Virus record (IMG/VR): IMGVR_UViG_3300031772_000313
Location: 1-22,370 of that record
Reading direction: 5' to 3' (one strand)
Length of the DNA stretch: 22,370 nt
Source of the DNA: a virus
Of this stretch, positions 21,882-22,370 are shown piece by piece. Position 1 is the first letter of the stretch; every line of letters starts with the position of its first letter. The notes beneath the pieces were generated by a model, which was not told the DNA's origin, did no database searches, and saw nothing but the letters and a program-made list of their open reading frames with translations. The position numbers were made by a program, and so were the translations under genes.

Positions 21882-22253
21882 ATGGAAGTAAAATGCAAGA
21901 ATTCTTGTCCGATTTGTGATGCTTTTGAAGATGTAAGAAAAAAGGAGAATTTAACAATGTTGTTAAAAATTAAAAGAAAAATAGGTGTAGAGCTTTTAGC
22001 GCTGCGATCATTCGGTTTAAAGGATTATTTTTTTTCATACCGAAAAGAACAAGTTTTTTATTGGACGTTGGCCTTTATTTCTATAATAGCGACAATTTTA
22101 AACGTTTTCAGCAATAAGATTTGTTTTTTTATTTGGCTCGTGACCAATCTTTTATGGATGATTGTTGATTATAAGAAAAAAATCTATCCACAAGCGTTTT
22201 TATTTTTTATTTATTTTATTTTGGCGATCTTGGGTATAATAAACTGGAAATAG
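21882..22253 (+). CDS. PnuC-like small membrane protein with Cys-rich N-terminus
   Basis: The protein has 123 residues from ATG 21882, which follows GGTGA by 5 bases and lies 2 bases after the upstream stop. An in-frame ATG at 21870 overlaps the LRR gene. A second strong site, AAAGGAG (21941-21947), stands 9 bases before an in-frame ATG at 21957, which would give a 98-residue product without the CKNSCPICDAF segment. Three hydrophobic helices span roughly 56-73, 75-91 and 98-119. The ending LVTNLLWMIVDYKKKIYPQ, then FIYFILAILGIINWK, resembles the C-terminal half of PnuC-type vitamin transporters and small phage membrane proteins. It is too short for a full transporter. Confidence 0.6.
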   Translation: MEVKCKNSCPICDAFEDVRKKENLTMLLKIKRKIGVELLALRSFGLKDYFFSYRKEQVFYWTLAFISIIATILNVFSNKICFFIWLVTNLLWMIVDYKKKIYPQAFLFFIYFILAILGIINWK

Positions 22254-22277
22254 CCTTTATAAATAATGTTATAAAGT

Positions 22278-22305
22278 GACAGGTGTAAAAAGCCTGTCTT
22301 TTTTT
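22278..22305 (+). terminator. Rho-independent terminator (repeat copy)
   Basis: GACAGG (22278-22283) pairs with CCTGTC (22293-22298), followed by seven T residues. It ends the right-hand cassette 25 bases after the last stop codon. Confidence 0.9.
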
Positions 22306-22346
22306 ATTATTTATCGTAAATAAAGTGTAAAATATTAAAAATATAT

Positions 22347-22370
22347 TTGACATGATATATAAAAAATGAT
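22347..22370 (+). promoter_or_regulatory. Promoter, truncated by the window end
   Basis: TTGACA (22347-22352) is followed by the same 17-bp spacer as the promoter at 800, including the TG of the extended -10. Only the first base of the -10 box lies inside the window. A further transcription unit presumably begins to the right. Confidence 0.75.

Larger units (their letters stand above)
22269..22370 (+). repeat. Intergenic module copy 4 (terminator and promoter), cut by the window end
   Basis: It matches 18129-18230 at 101 of 102 bases. It contains the same terminator hairpin, the shared TAAATAAAGTGTAAAAT segment (22317-22333) and TTGACA (22347-22352). The window ends on the first base of the expected TATTAT box. 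At 22356 it carries T, like the copy at 770, where the copy at 18129 has A. Confidence 0.92.

Noticed and set aside
1-22370. tRNA, rRNA, integrase, transposase or insertion sequence
   Set aside because: I found no cloverleaf-like segment in the few gaps, no transposase or integrase motifs, and no terminal inverted repeats. The repeats present are promoter/terminator modules.

Overview
The window looks like part of a low-GC (roughly 30% G+C by eye) double-stranded DNA phage genome, or possibly a prophage. It carries a complete DNA replication and recombination module plus flanking accessory genes. Every gene I can support is on the + strand. Genes are packed tightly, with many ATGA stop/start overlaps and strong Shine-Dalgarno (SD) sites. 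There are no rRNA, tRNA or ordinary bacterial metabolic genes. The promoters are sigma70/sigmaA-like and TGA is used as a stop. This suggests a phage of a low-GC bacterium with a standard code, but the host cannot be named from the sequence.

Left flank (1-1661): the 3' end of one gene, a hexapeptide-repeat (beta-helix-like) protein, a leucine-rich-repeat (LRR) protein and a small unknown, ending at a hairpin terminator. Two of the junctions carry a recurring intergenic module that runs from the upstream stop codon to the next gene's SD.

Core (1676-18126): a membrane protein with a winged-helix-like N-terminus; a DnaB-type helicase; a sliding-clamp-like protein; a family A DNA polymerase with a degenerate uracil-glycosylase-like N-terminus and a 3'-5' exonuclease; an SNF2 helicase fused to a DNA methyltransferase; a clamp loader; a small Cys-rich protein; a UvsY-like coiled-coil protein; a gp32-like SSB; a RecA/UvsX-like recombinase; a RuvC-like resolvase; and a Rad50/Mre11 (gp46/gp47, SbcCD) set. 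In that set the ATPase is split into two genes separated by the nuclease, a coiled-coil protein, a 38-residue membrane protein and a possibly ThyX-related protein. Together they would supply fork unwinding, processive synthesis, clamp loading, ssDNA protection, end resection, strand exchange and junction resolution. No primase, topoisomerase or ligase is visible here.

Right flank (18129-22370): an accessory cassette between two terminator-plus-promoter repeats that match at 101 of 102 aligned bases. It holds a 57-residue protein, a 110-residue unknown, a nucleotidyltransferase-like protein, a 92-residue unknown, a one-TM protein, a MazG-LRR fusion, a nine-unit Cys-ladder LRR protein and a PnuC-like membrane protein.

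The most interesting material is this modular cassette layout and the cytoplasmic internalin-J-like LRR family, including the MazG-LRR fusion. Three small genes (47, 38 and 57 codons) and several corrected start codons are included.
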